Shown here in pieces: positions 20,273 through 28,812 of a stretch of 52,167 nucleotides of DNA. The notes beneath the pieces were generated by a model that was not told the DNA's origin, made no database searches, and saw only the letters and a program-made list of their open reading frames with translations. Positions within the stretch are counted from its first letter, which is position 1. Each line of letters opens with the position of its first letter. This stretch comes from Nanobdellati archaeon (GTDB taxonomy: Archaea > EX4484-52 > WAPT01), in the NCBI GenBank assembly GCA_015520605.1, contig WAPT01000020.1:1-52167 (forward strand). The letters are read 5' to 3'. The position numbers and the translations under genes were made by a program.

Positions 20273-20854
20273 TCACTCCCGCTTTCGAGATATATCTTTA
20301 CTTTCCTCACTCTTTTGCTTCTCTTTTTTCTTCTTGGCATTTTTGCTCTTCTTTTCTTCCACAAATGGTGGTCTATCAAGATGGATGACATAATCTGCCG
20401 CATGCTGTAACGCTTTGGAAAAAGCGGGTTCCCTGCCTATTATTATGACCTCTTTCCCGTGTTCCTTTGCTTTGTGAACGAGAGGTAAGAAATCCGCATC
20501 TCGTGTTGCTACAGCAATTATGTCTATATCCTTTCTGTGAACGGTATCCATGCACTCAACCGCAAGATAAACATCAACATCAGCAGTCTCATCTTTTATT
20601 TTGCTCATGCCGATGACGGGCTCGAAGCCCTCGTTAGCCACAGCCTCTATCAGTTTCTCTGGGGCGTACTGGTTAAGAAAGGCTTTGGCTATGACCACCT
20701 TGCCATACTTCTCAAGCTCATATTTCAGCTTCTGGAGGTTGACCTTGAATTCCTTGCGCAGAATGTTCGGGCCATCCATAAACACAGCTATTCTTTTTTT
20801 TCTCCGAAGAAACCTCATCATAAATACCACCCGCAAATTCTGATTTCTCACCAA
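20273..20854 (-). CDS. NYN/PIN-like (LabA/DUF88-type) nuclease-domain protein
   Basis: IAVFMDGPNI...VDVYLAVECMDTVHRKDIDIIAVATRDADFLPLVHKAKEHGKEVIIIG. Confidence 0.85.
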   Translation of the reverse strand: MVRNQNLRVVFMMRFLRRKKRIAVFMDGPNILRKEFKVNLQKLKYELEKYGKVVIAKAFLNQYAPEKLIEAVANEGFEPVIGMSKIKDETADVDVYLAVECMDTVHRKDIDIIAVATRDADFLPLVHKAKEHGKEVIIIGREPAFSKALQHAADYVIHLDRPPFVEEKKSKNAKKKKEKQKSEESKDISRKRE

Positions 20855-20959
20855 TCTTTATAATTTTAGCAGGTTGTATGGGAAGAGCTCTTACCATTAT
20901 GCTGTGCTACTCTCAGCAAAGAACCTACTCCGCTGTATCCTGCAGAAGGCCGCGGATCC

Positions 20960-20979
20960 AAATAATCTTTAGATTATTT
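20960..20979. terminator. Perfect palindrome AAATAATCT-TT-AGATTATTT at the end of the minus-strand ORF
   Basis: 9-bp arms read directly; overlaps the stop of 20969..21124. Terminator role is inferred. Confidence 0.35.
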
Positions 20980-21124
20980 CCAAGAATTCCACGTATCTTT
21001 GAGAAATGACAGATTCTTCATCAGTAGTTCTCCTGATGGTCCCGCTTGTTACAATTTTGGATGTGTGGCTGGTGGAATCCATAACTCTGTCTTTTGCGCT
21101 CTCTGGCAAATCATTGAATTTCAT
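20969..21124 (-). CDS. Small ORF (51 aa) in orphan operon
   Basis: Manual translation MKFNDLPESAKDRVMDSTSHTSKIVTSGTIRRTTDEESVISQRYVEFLEII*; ends in a palindrome. Confidence 0.4.
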   Translation of the reverse strand: MKFNDLPESAKDRVMDSTSHTSKIVTSGTIRRTTDEESVISQRYVEFLEII

Positions 21125-21278
21125 TATGCTTTCCTGTTGCGAAGTCTATCGCATTGCATTTATTCTTCACTCAACTTCCTCAGCTTTAAGCGTACACCAT
21201 ACATCATTCTGCCAATTGCTGGATGTTATGTGTGTTAAAACGTGAGCTTCGATACTTCTTACAGTTAAGGGTTTGTAG

Positions 21279-21419
21279 TTAAAGTCCCTGACTTATATTT
21301 CTGTACCGAAAGCTTCCGCTGAGCTTTTTTCTGAGCTTTTCCTTTATCAACTCCGCAGCTTTCTGTTCGTTTTCCTGCAGTCCAGATGCAAGATCACAAA
21401 ACTACTGCAGGGTTTTCAT
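21279..21419 (-). pseudogene. Small frame overlapping the stop of the 435-aa gene (ATGA), interrupted by TAG at codon 6; apparent continuation in a shifted frame to 21167
   Basis: MKTLQ(TAG)FCDLASGLQENEQKAAELIKEKLRKKLSGSFRYRNISQGL*; shifted frame VRDFNYKPLTVRSIEAHVLTHITSSNWQNDVWCTLKAEEVE* at 21167..21292. Confidence 0.4.
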
Positions 21420-22723
21420 GACCTCCGCGCTTTTAGTATTCCGTTTCCCTCCACCCCCGTCACCACCTTTTCACATAAACTTCTCGTTGCTACGCCTGCC
21501 ACCGTGCTTAGGTCCTCATCCTCAACCGCAGTTTTGATGTTATTGAGGTCTGTTTCCATCTCCGGAAGGTAAAGTTGAAGAGCAACCTCGACATCATCGT
21601 ATCCAAGCTTTTTCGTGTAGGGTGTAGCTGAAACAGCTCTCAGAACTGCCGGATGCACCGCCTCTCTCTCAATCGAAAAGTCCGCTATCGGAGCTTTTGG
21701 TATGTTCAGCTCTCTGGCCATCGTTTCCTGAAGTTTAAGGGCCTGAGCAGGCTGGAACTTACCTCCGGGGAGGCCATCCCTGACAACATAAATAGCGTCT
21801 GGATTGTACGCAAGTGTGGAATGTATCAGGTAATTGTAGGCTTCTCTTGCTGTTATCCACGGCTTCATATCTTTCAGCTCTGATATGCTTATCTCTTCCT
21901 CTTTTTCCGTTTTTCTTGCAGGACATGCTGTTCTTCTGTTCACATCAATAAGGTAAAGCACCGCCTTACCTTCTGGTTGGGAGGCCCACACACCCTGTAT
22001 GTAAGGTTTCCTTCCATTCTCCACATCATCAAGAAGATGAGCTGTCACATTTCTGTAAACATCCGCAATACTATTGTAATTGGCCTCTCCGTCGAGCTTT
22101 TCCTCCGTAATGCTTCTGTGAAATTCAGGTAGCGATTCTTGCTTCTCTTTTATGCTCGTCCCGAAGTAGGACTCAAGTATTTCCGCTTTATCCCCGTTGA
22201 GCTTCAGATGGTGTGCTTCCAGCGGGTGCATGTCCTTGATAGAAGCTATGCCAACTTTTTTCAGATCCATGCCGTAATCCTTTCCGCCATCAGCCATGAT
22301 TATTTCCGCATAGCACCTCTTCTCGATGTTCTTGCTGTGCATGACATCGATGGGTAATGATGGCATAGATACTGCGTATTCAATCCCGAGATCCCCAGCC
22401 AGATGGTTTCCCACCGCTTTACACACTTCCAGCAGCACTGCATGCTCCAGCTTACATGTTGGCAGCTGTCTGCCAAAGAGCAGCGTTACATCCGCATCGC
22501 CATCCAGCACTCCACTTTTATACAGCTTGTCCTGAATTTCTGAAAAGGTGAGAGAAGTGTTGCAGTAATTTCCCATCCAACCGTCGATGATCTTTTCAAT
22601 TTCATTGCCGTTCATTCTCTTTTTCTCCATGGTTTTTTCCAGATCCTTAATACTGGTGATATACCTCACAACACTCTCACCACCCACTCCGACCACCTCC
22701 GTGCTTGAGTTTTTGAAGAACAT
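21416..22723 (-). CDS. Uncharacterised 435-aa protein; possible RNase H-like/Piwi-like C-terminal region
   Basis: Complete ORF with strong coding character; AYNPDAIYVVRDGLPGGKFQPAQALKLQETMARELNIPKAPIADFSI resembles the 'P..iiiYRDG...gqf' region of Piwi domains. Very tentative. Confidence 0.6.
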   Translation of the reverse strand: MFFKNSSTEVVGVGGESVVRYITSIKDLEKTMEKKRMNGNEIEKIIDGWMGNYCNTSLTFSEIQDKLYKSGVLDGDADVTLLFGRQLPTCKLEHAVLLEVCKAVGNHLAGDLGIEYAVSMPSLPIDVMHSKNIEKRCYAEIIMADGGKDYGMDLKKVGIASIKDMHPLEAHHLKLNGDKAEILESYFGTSIKEKQESLPEFHRSITEEKLDGEANYNSIADVYRNVTAHLLDDVENGRKPYIQGVWASQPEGKAVLYLIDVNRRTACPARKTEKEEEISISELKDMKPWITAREAYNYLIHSTLAYNPDAIYVVRDGLPGGKFQPAQALKLQETMARELNIPKAPIADFSIEREAVHPAVLRAVSATPYTKKLGYDDVEVALQLYLPEMETDLNNIKTAVEDEDLSTVAGVATRSLCEKVVTGVEGNGILKARRS

Positions 22724-22850
22724 GCAGTAATTGGTGTTGAGCTTTTGCAGACTCCGAAAATACTGCCATGCAAGAACAGAGATATCGATGTATGACTAAA
22801 GGAACGGTAAGTTTATCAGAAGGTTCCCCTTTACTCCCGTTACACTTCAG

Positions 22851-22926
22851 CTGAGGCGAGGGGCTTTGGGGCGGGAAAAGGACAAAGAAAATCACGCGGC
22901 CATTATTTCCCCGCCCCTCGCCTCAG
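22851..22926. repeat. Inverted repeat, 14-bp perfect arms CTGAGGCGAGGGGC / GCCCCTCGCCTCAG
   Basis: Arms at 22851-22864 and 22913-22926. Confidence 0.95.
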
Positions 22927-23012
22927 AAGCATCAGCATAAAACCAGAAGCCAAAGCCATAAAAGAAAAAGCCAAAATAGAAGGGAGTTGCGTTTCTTAAA
23001 AGCTTCTTAATG

Positions 23013-23102
23013 GGAGATGCCGCAGTATGGCTGATAGTATGGCTGATAATTTCCGCACACTCCAATAGAGAGTAACAACCGGAGTTTAGCTGCGGCATCT
23101 CC
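23013..23102. repeat. Inverted repeat, 13-bp perfect arms GGAGATGCCGCAG / CTGCGGCATCTCC, enclosing a 12-bp tandem repeat (agtatggctgat x2)
   Basis: Arms at 23013-23025 and 23090-23102; tandem copies at 23024-23035 and 23036-23047. Confidence 0.95.
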
Positions 23103-23370
23103 GCCTGCACCTTCTTCCTGCTGACAGCCTGAATTAATGACAGGATAAATATATAAATGTTGTGGGTGTACTGCTTTAGTAATATTTGTTTGGTTGGATG
23201 GTTCTGACCATGAAAGATGAGAGCGCTTGAGGATGTTACTTGCCGGTTGCGTTTCACTGAAATGGTGTTAAGGCTGTTGAGCGCAACCTTGGAGTTCTCG
23301 TTGGAGTTCCCGCGCCATTAAAGGAAAATTTAAAAAGACACGCTTCAATTAAGTTATTGAACCTTCTTGC

Positions 23371-23448
23371 GGTCCGGTAGCTTAGCCTGGTCGGAGCGCC
23401 CGCCTGATAAGCGGGAGGTCGGGAGTTCAAATCTCCCCCGGACCACCA
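23371..23448 (+). tRNA. tRNA-Ile (anticodon GAT), CCA encoded
   Basis: Acceptor GGTCCGG/CCGGACC, anticodon arm CCCGC-CTGATAA-GCGGG, T arm GGGAG-TTCAAAT-CTCCC, 3' ACCA. Confidence 0.97.
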
Positions 23449-23594
23449 TCATTCTCTTTCAGATCCACCCCCAGTCATTTTGAGGACCGAGGCTTTTGTT
23501 ACATTATTTGAAACAATTGTTTCAAAAATGGAACAAACAAATCACAAGGTAATACCTAGTCGTTAACTTTATTAATACCCACAACCCTAATTCT

Positions 23595-24158
23595 ATGAAC
23601 ATGACAATGTACGAGATTACCATTCTCGGTAGAGGCGGACAGGGAGCTGTAACGTCAGCTTATGTCCTTGCAAAAGCAGCCTTTCATGATGGGATGGAAG
23701 TGCAGGCATTTCCGTTTTTCGGAGTTGAAAGAAGAGGCGCACCGGTCATGTCTTTCTGCAGGATAAGCGATGAGCCCATAAAGCTCAGGGAACAGATTTA
23801 CAAAGCGGATTACTTCATTGTGCTGGATCCTGCGCTTCTTTCAAGCGTAAATGTGCTTGAAAGAATAAAGGACCACGGAGAGATCATAGTGAATTCTGCT
23901 CACTTCCCGGAAGAGCTCGGAAAAGCTGAAGGGAAGGGAGTAAAGGTCAGTTATGTGGATGCCACGAAAACTGCTCTGGAAATTATAGGAAAACCCTTCG
24001 TAAACATAATAATGCTCGGAGCCTTTGCAGCCATATCCAAATTGGTAACGCTGAACGCTCTCGAAAAAGCCATAGAGGAGCACTTTTCCTCAAAGCCTGA
24101 AGCTGCCGAGCTAAACAAAAAGGCAACTGAAGCCATATTCAAAGCTCTTCAAAAGTGA
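23595..24158 (+). CDS. porC: 2-oxoacid (pyruvate):ferredoxin oxidoreductase gamma subunit
   Basis: YEITILGRGGQGAVTSAYVLAKAAFHDGMEVQAFPFFGVERRGAPVMSFCRIS. Confidence 0.93.
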   Translation: MNMTMYEITILGRGGQGAVTSAYVLAKAAFHDGMEVQAFPFFGVERRGAPVMSFCRISDEPIKLREQIYKADYFIVLDPALLSSVNVLERIKDHGEIIVNSAHFPEELGKAEGKGVKVSYVDATKTALEIIGKPFVNIIMLGAFAAISKLVTLNALEKAIEEHFSSKPEAAELNKKATEAIFKALQK

Positions 24159-24161
24159 GGT

Positions 24162-24464
24162 GTGTCCATGTCAAAAACAAAGCAACAGAAAGATCTTCCT
24201 GGTGGAATAATAACGGATATTGGAAGTACTGCAAGAAACAAAACCGGCTCGTGGCGCACCTTTAAGCCAGTGGTTAATCTCGAGAAGTGTGCTGGCTGCG
24301 GCATCTGCGAGAAGTTCTGCCCTGAGGGGTGCATAACCATCCAGAAGGTTGAGGGGTACGATAAGCCAAAGTGCGCAATAAATTATGACTATTGTAAGGG
24401 CTGTCTTATCTGCATGGAAGAGTGTCCGTTCAAGGCCATAAACAGTGTTGTTGAGGAGAAATAA
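24162..24464 (+). CDS. porD: 2-oxoacid (pyruvate):ferredoxin oxidoreductase delta subunit (2[4Fe-4S])
   Basis: CAGCGICEKFCPEGC and CKGCLICMEECP ferredoxin motifs between gamma and alpha subunits. Confidence 0.93.
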   Translation: MSMSKTKQQKDLPGGIITDIGSTARNKTGSWRTFKPVVNLEKCAGCGICEKFCPEGCITIQKVEGYDKPKCAINYDYCKGCLICMEECPFKAINSVVEEK

Positions 24465-24472
24465 AGGATGCG

Positions 24473-25648
24473 GTGGATCTCATGCCGAGAGAGGTAATGG
24501 AAGGAAGTCAGGCTGTGGCAAGAGTCGTTGCCAACTGCGATGTTAAGGTCATTGCTGCTTATCCCATAACCCCGCAGACACACATCGTGCAGGAGCTTGC
24601 CAAGATGCATGCCGATAGTGTGATTGATTGTGAATACATAAACGTTGAGGCGGAGTTCTCAGCAATCTCTGCCATTCTTGGTGCGACGGCAGCAGGGGCG
24701 AGAAGCTTCACCGCCACATGCTCCCAAGGCTTAGCATTGATGCACGAAGTGGTGTTTGCTGCAGCGGGCATGAGAATTCCACTTGTGATGGTTATAGCCA
24801 ACAGGGCTCTCTCAGCTCCGATAAACATATGGAACGATCATCAGGACAGTATGGCTGAGAGGGATTCTGGCTGGATTCAGCTTTACTGCGAGAATGTACA
24901 GGAAGTTGTTGATAGTGTAGTGCAGGCTTACAAAATAGCTGAGCACAAGGATGTTCTTCTACCCGTAATGGTATGTATGGATGGCTTCTATCTTACTCAT
25001 GTTTATGAGCCTGTTGAAATCCCCTCCAAAGAAAAGGTTGTGAAGTTCCTCGGAAAGTTCAGTTATCCTTACAAACTTGATCCCAAAAAGCCTGTAACCA
25101 TGGGGCCACTTGCATTTCCTGCAGATTATGCAAGGCTAAGAAAGCAGCTTGCCGAAGCAGTGTGGAACTCGAAGGAAATTGTAAGGAAAGTACATGACGA
25201 CTACGCGAAGCGCTTCGGAAGATCTTACGGAGATGGTTTTCTCGAGGTTTATGGAGATGGTAGTAAAGCTATAGTTGCCATGGGAAGCATGTGCGGTACG
25301 ATAAAACACATGATAGATAAAGATGAGCTTGAGGACGTCTCTCTCATAAGGGTAAGAACTTTCAGACCCTTCCCGAAGGATGAGATCAGGGATGTGCTGA
25401 AGGATAAGGATACTGTGATTGTAATGGAGAAAAACATATCCTTAGGTAATGCTGGCGCTGTCTATCTGGAGGTTAAAGATGCGCTGTACGATGAAAAAAG
25501 AAAGCCCAAAATTGTGAACTTTATAGTTGGACTGGGCGGAGTGGATGTTAACAGACCCACCATAAAATACGTTGTGGAAAAAGCGGAGAAGGTTAAGAGC
25601 GGTTTCGTAGAGATCGTGGATGGAAATGAAATTAGCGCATCCTACTAG
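24473..25648 (+). CDS. porA: 2-oxoacid (pyruvate):ferredoxin oxidoreductase alpha subunit; ends in TAG
   Basis: AAYPITPQTHIVQELA...SFTATCSQGLALMHEVVFAAAGMRIPLVMVIANRALSAPINIWNDHQDSM. Start may be ATG 24482. Confidence 0.93.
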   Translation: MDLMPREVMEGSQAVARVVANCDVKVIAAYPITPQTHIVQELAKMHADSVIDCEYINVEAEFSAISAILGATAAGARSFTATCSQGLALMHEVVFAAAGMRIPLVMVIANRALSAPINIWNDHQDSMAERDSGWIQLYCENVQEVVDSVVQAYKIAEHKDVLLPVMVCMDGFYLTHVYEPVEIPSKEKVVKFLGKFSYPYKLDPKKPVTMGPLAFPADYARLRKQLAEAVWNSKEIVRKVHDDYAKRFGRSYGDGFLEVYGDGSKAIVAMGSMCGTIKHMIDKDELEDVSLIRVRTFRPFPKDEIRDVLKDKDTVIVMEKNISLGNAGAVYLEVKDALYDEKRKPKIVNFIVGLGGVDVNRPTIKYVVEKAEKVKSGFVEIVDGNEISASY

Positions 25649-25663
25649 AAGGAGGTGCTTGAA

Positions 25664-26572
25664 ATGGGAATAGGGTTGAAGCAGTTTGCTCCCGGTCACA
25701 GAACATGTGCCGGGTGCGGTTCGGCCATAGTTTTCAGGCATGTGCTTGAAGCGCTGGGTAATGATGTCATAATCTGTCAGGCAACAGGCTGCATGGAGGT
25801 AACCACAACCCCGTATCCCGAGACTTCCTTCAAGGTGCCGTGGATCCATGTTGTGTTTGAGAACGCTGCCTCTGTTGCAAGCGGAGTCAAGAGGGCTTTG
25901 AAGGCGCAAGGCAACAATCACACGAGAGTTGTGGCAATGGGTGGAGATGGCGGGATGATAGACATCGGGTTTGGTGCTGTCTCTGGAGCTTTAGAGAGGG
26001 GGGAGGATATAATTATCATAGTTTACGATACTGAAGCCTACAGCAACACCGGCTTGCAGAGGAGTGGTGGCACGCCATTTGGTGCTTCCACAACAACAAG
26101 CCCGGCTGGCAAAAAAATCCCGGGTAAGCAGGAGTGGAAGAAAAACATAGCTATGCTGGCTGTAATGCACGGAGCAAAGTACGTTGCTACAGCCAACCCT
26201 GCGTTTTGGGCAGATCTGCAGGCAAAGGTTAAGAAAGCCTACAAACTTGAGGGAGGCCCAAGATTAATCCATATTTACGCTCCTTGCCCAGTGGGCTGGC
26301 ATGTAGAGCCGAGCAAAACAATAAAGGTTGCAAGGCTTGCCGTTGAAACCGGGCTGTGGATGTTATACGAGGTAGAGGAAGGTAAACTTAAGATCAACTA
26401 CAAACCAAAGGAGTTCAAACCCGTGGAGGATTACTTCAAACTTCAGGGCAGGTTCAAGCATCTACTCAGCAGGAAGGACATAATGGAGAAAATCGAATCC
26501 CACATCAAGGAGTGGTGGGAAACGATGGAGAAAGTGGAGGAGGAAGGCGTCAACCTGCTGAAAATGATATAA
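25664..26572 (+). CDS. porB: 2-oxoacid (pyruvate):ferredoxin oxidoreductase beta subunit (TPP-binding)
   Basis: GHRTCAGCGSAIVFRHVLEALG...GGDGGMIDIGFGAVSGALERGEDIIIIVYDTEAYSNTG; SD aaggaggtg before ATG 25664. Confidence 0.93.
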   Translation: MGIGLKQFAPGHRTCAGCGSAIVFRHVLEALGNDVIICQATGCMEVTTTPYPETSFKVPWIHVVFENAASVASGVKRALKAQGNNHTRVVAMGGDGGMIDIGFGAVSGALERGEDIIIIVYDTEAYSNTGLQRSGGTPFGASTTTSPAGKKIPGKQEWKKNIAMLAVMHGAKYVATANPAFWADLQAKVKKAYKLEGGPRLIHIYAPCPVGWHVEPSKTIKVARLAVETGLWMLYEVEEGKLKINYKPKEFKPVEDYFKLQGRFKHLLSRKDIMEKIESHIKEWWETMEKVEEEGVNLLKMI

Positions 26573-26635
26573 AGGCCATGCTCAAAAGGGAAATGTAAAA
26601 ATCGTTATGTGATGTTCCAAGAACGGTGATGTGGC

Positions 26636-26926
26636 ATGCTGGCAGGCAGATTCGTGATCGATATTATCAATACAATCAACATAATCATTGCCTTCATATT
26701 GTTTACAATAACAATTAGAACATATTGTTCCTACAAGCTCAAAATTTTCAAGAGGGCATGGGGTGTGCTCGCATTCGGAGCTTTTTTGTGGGTTCTCGGT
26801 CACATATTCATGATCCTGCATGCTCCGCCCTATATCCATTACACGCTTTTCACATTATTCATTGTTTTCCTGGCGATCGGGATATTTATGTTATCCCAGG
26901 CCGCCAAAACGCTGGGGGGTGTGTAA
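26636..26926 (+). CDS. Small membrane protein (96 aa)
   Basis: Three hydrophobic segments, complete ORF. Confidence 0.5.
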   Translation: MLAGRFVIDIINTINIIIAFILFTITIRTYCSYKLKIFKRAWGVLAFGAFLWVLGHIFMILHAPPYIHYTLFTLFIVFLAIGIFMLSQAAKTLGGV

Positions 26927-26980
26927 AAGCCTGTGGATATGGTTTTGGTAAGTTCATACTATCATTAGGCTATCATTAGT

Positions 26981-27817
26981 TTACCGTATAAGGTGACTTC
27001 CATCACAACTCCTCGCCTTAAACGGTACACCTTCCCTGCAAAAAGCGCAGCTTATGCCAAGTTCGTGACATTTCTTTTCCACCACCTTCAGCATACTCCT
27101 CCTGAGCTCTTCAGGAAGATAAAAGTAACTTCCAACCTTTTCTCCTTTCCTGAAGTAAAGCTCATCAAGCTTTTCTTTCAGCTGTGGAAAATGCAGTACT
27201 ATTCTGCCGTATCCGTCCTTCTTCAGCTTCAGTGTGGAAGTTACAACATGATCCACAAAGCTGCACGCTTCCAGCACCTCCAGCCATTCCTCTTTACTTG
27301 CCCACGGCAGCAAGGGATCAAGCCTCAGGATTGTGGGTACTCCAGCATCATGCAACATTTTTAGCGCTTCGATCCTCTTTTCCATGGATGGTGCGTTCAG
27401 CTCAAGTTGCTTGGCCGTTCTACCTGTGATTGTTATGGCAACGGCAGCCCTCATTTCCGCAAGAAGGTCAACATCTCTAGCAACTATATCGCTCTTTGTT
27501 ACAACAAGAACTCTAACGCTGTGTTCTTTCATTAATTGGAGACATTTTCTTGTGAGCTCCTTTATTTTTTCCGCAGGCGGATAAGGATCAGAAGAGTTCG
27601 ACATTGAAATGAGCACACCGCTCTCCAGCCTTTCCAGGTCTTTCTCCAGCCTTCTGAGGAGATCCCTTTTTTCTCTCACCTCCCAGAAACGGGGAATATA
27701 GGTGGCATAACAGTAAAGGCAGCGATGTGCACATCCGGTGTAGGGATTGAAGGACAGCTTGGGAGAGCATGTGCACAGCTTTGATTTCCATGGGTCGAAA
27801 GGTTGAAGGATTCGCAT
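26981..27817 (-). CDS. Radical SAM protein, SplB-like (COG1533 type)
   Basis: LSFNPYTGCAHRCLYCYATYIPRFW...ISMSNSSDPYPPAE. Confidence 0.88.
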   Translation of the reverse strand: MRILQPFDPWKSKLCTCSPKLSFNPYTGCAHRCLYCYATYIPRFWEVREKRDLLRRLEKDLERLESGVLISMSNSSDPYPPAEKIKELTRKCLQLMKEHSVRVLVVTKSDIVARDVDLLAEMRAAVAITITGRTAKQLELNAPSMEKRIEALKMLHDAGVPTILRLDPLLPWASKEEWLEVLEACSFVDHVVTSTLKLKKDGYGRIVLHFPQLKEKLDELYFRKGEKVGSYFYLPEELRRSMLKVVEKKCHELGISCAFCREGVPFKARSCDGSHLIR

Positions 27818-27827
27818 AAAAACAGGG

Positions 27828-28769
27828 TTAGCTGTGAGATCTTAAAAACTCTTCCACCTCCTGCCTTGTGGGCAGGGAGGTTATGGCTCCTTTCCTCTGA
27901 ACGGAAAGGGCCGCAACGGCAGATGCGAAGCGCAACAGCTCATGACCTTCCATCCCGTCAAGCATCCCGACACAGACACCTGCCGAGAAAGCATCTCCAG
28001 CTCCCGTGGTATCGACAGCTTTAACCTTGAAGGCCGGACATGAAATTTTTTCACCAGCTCTCGTCACCATCACGCAACCTTCGGCACCTCTGGTGATGAC
28101 CGCCATCCTGAGGTGTGACGATTCCTCCACAAATTCCTGGAGCCATTCGAGCGCTTCTGAAAGCCTGTTCGTGTTGGCAAACCAGAGTAATTCTTCTTCA
28201 GAAGGAAGAAACACGGTAGATGCTTTGAGAAGGTTAATAAGCTCGCATCTGGCGCTTTCCTTCAAATAATCCCTCCTGAGATTTGGATCAAACGAGACTA
28301 TTAAGTTATGCTTTCGTGCATACTCAATCGCTTTTATCAGCCCCGGCCTGATTTTTTTCCTGAAATAGGAAAGTGTGTGGAAATGGAAGATTTTTGCGTT
28401 TTTGAAGGCATCTTCCTTAATGCCAAGAACAAGATCCTCATCAGCCGTGCCATCCAGATAGAGGGAGAATTCCGGCCTGCCCTTTTCATCCAGACTGACA
28501 AAAGCCAGCGGAGTCTTCTTCTCGCTCCACACGATGAAATCCGTAACCACACGGTTTTCCTTCAGCGTCTCAAGCAGAAATTCCCCGAAAGCGTCCTTAC
28601 TTATCCCGGTTATCAGAGCTGCACTTCTCCCGAGTCTGTTAACCGCAACAGCAAAGTTTGCAGGAGCACCACCAAAGCACCTCTCAAACTTCCTGCAGTC
28701 TTTGAGACTTTTTCCCCTCTCTCCGATAAAGTCTATCAACACTTCCCCAAGAGTTATGACGTCGGGCAT
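27828..28769 (-). CDS. PfkB-family carbohydrate kinase
   Basis: FGGAPANFAVAVNRLG and VDTTGAGDAFSAGV signatures. Confidence 0.92.
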   Translation of the reverse strand: MPDVITLGEVLIDFIGERGKSLKDCRKFERCFGGAPANFAVAVNRLGRSAALITGISKDAFGEFLLETLKENRVVTDFIVWSEKKTPLAFVSLDEKGRPEFSLYLDGTADEDLVLGIKEDAFKNAKIFHFHTLSYFRKKIRPGLIKAIEYARKHNLIVSFDPNLRRDYLKESARCELINLLKASTVFLPSEEELLWFANTNRLSEALEWLQEFVEESSHLRMAVITRGAEGCVMVTRAGEKISCPAFKVKAVDTTGAGDAFSAGVCVGMLDGMEGHELLRFASAVAALSVQRKGAITSLPTRQEVEEFLRSHS

Positions 28770-28812
28770 TTTCCTCCCTCAGGAATAAAGAGTTATCAGA
28801 CTTTCTATCCAT

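Noticed and set aside
22892-23257. 121-aa minus-strand ORF in the hairpin-rich region
   Set aside because: Low-complexity C-terminal Phe/Gly/Tyr run, spans both inverted repeats; more likely a chance frame over structured DNA.
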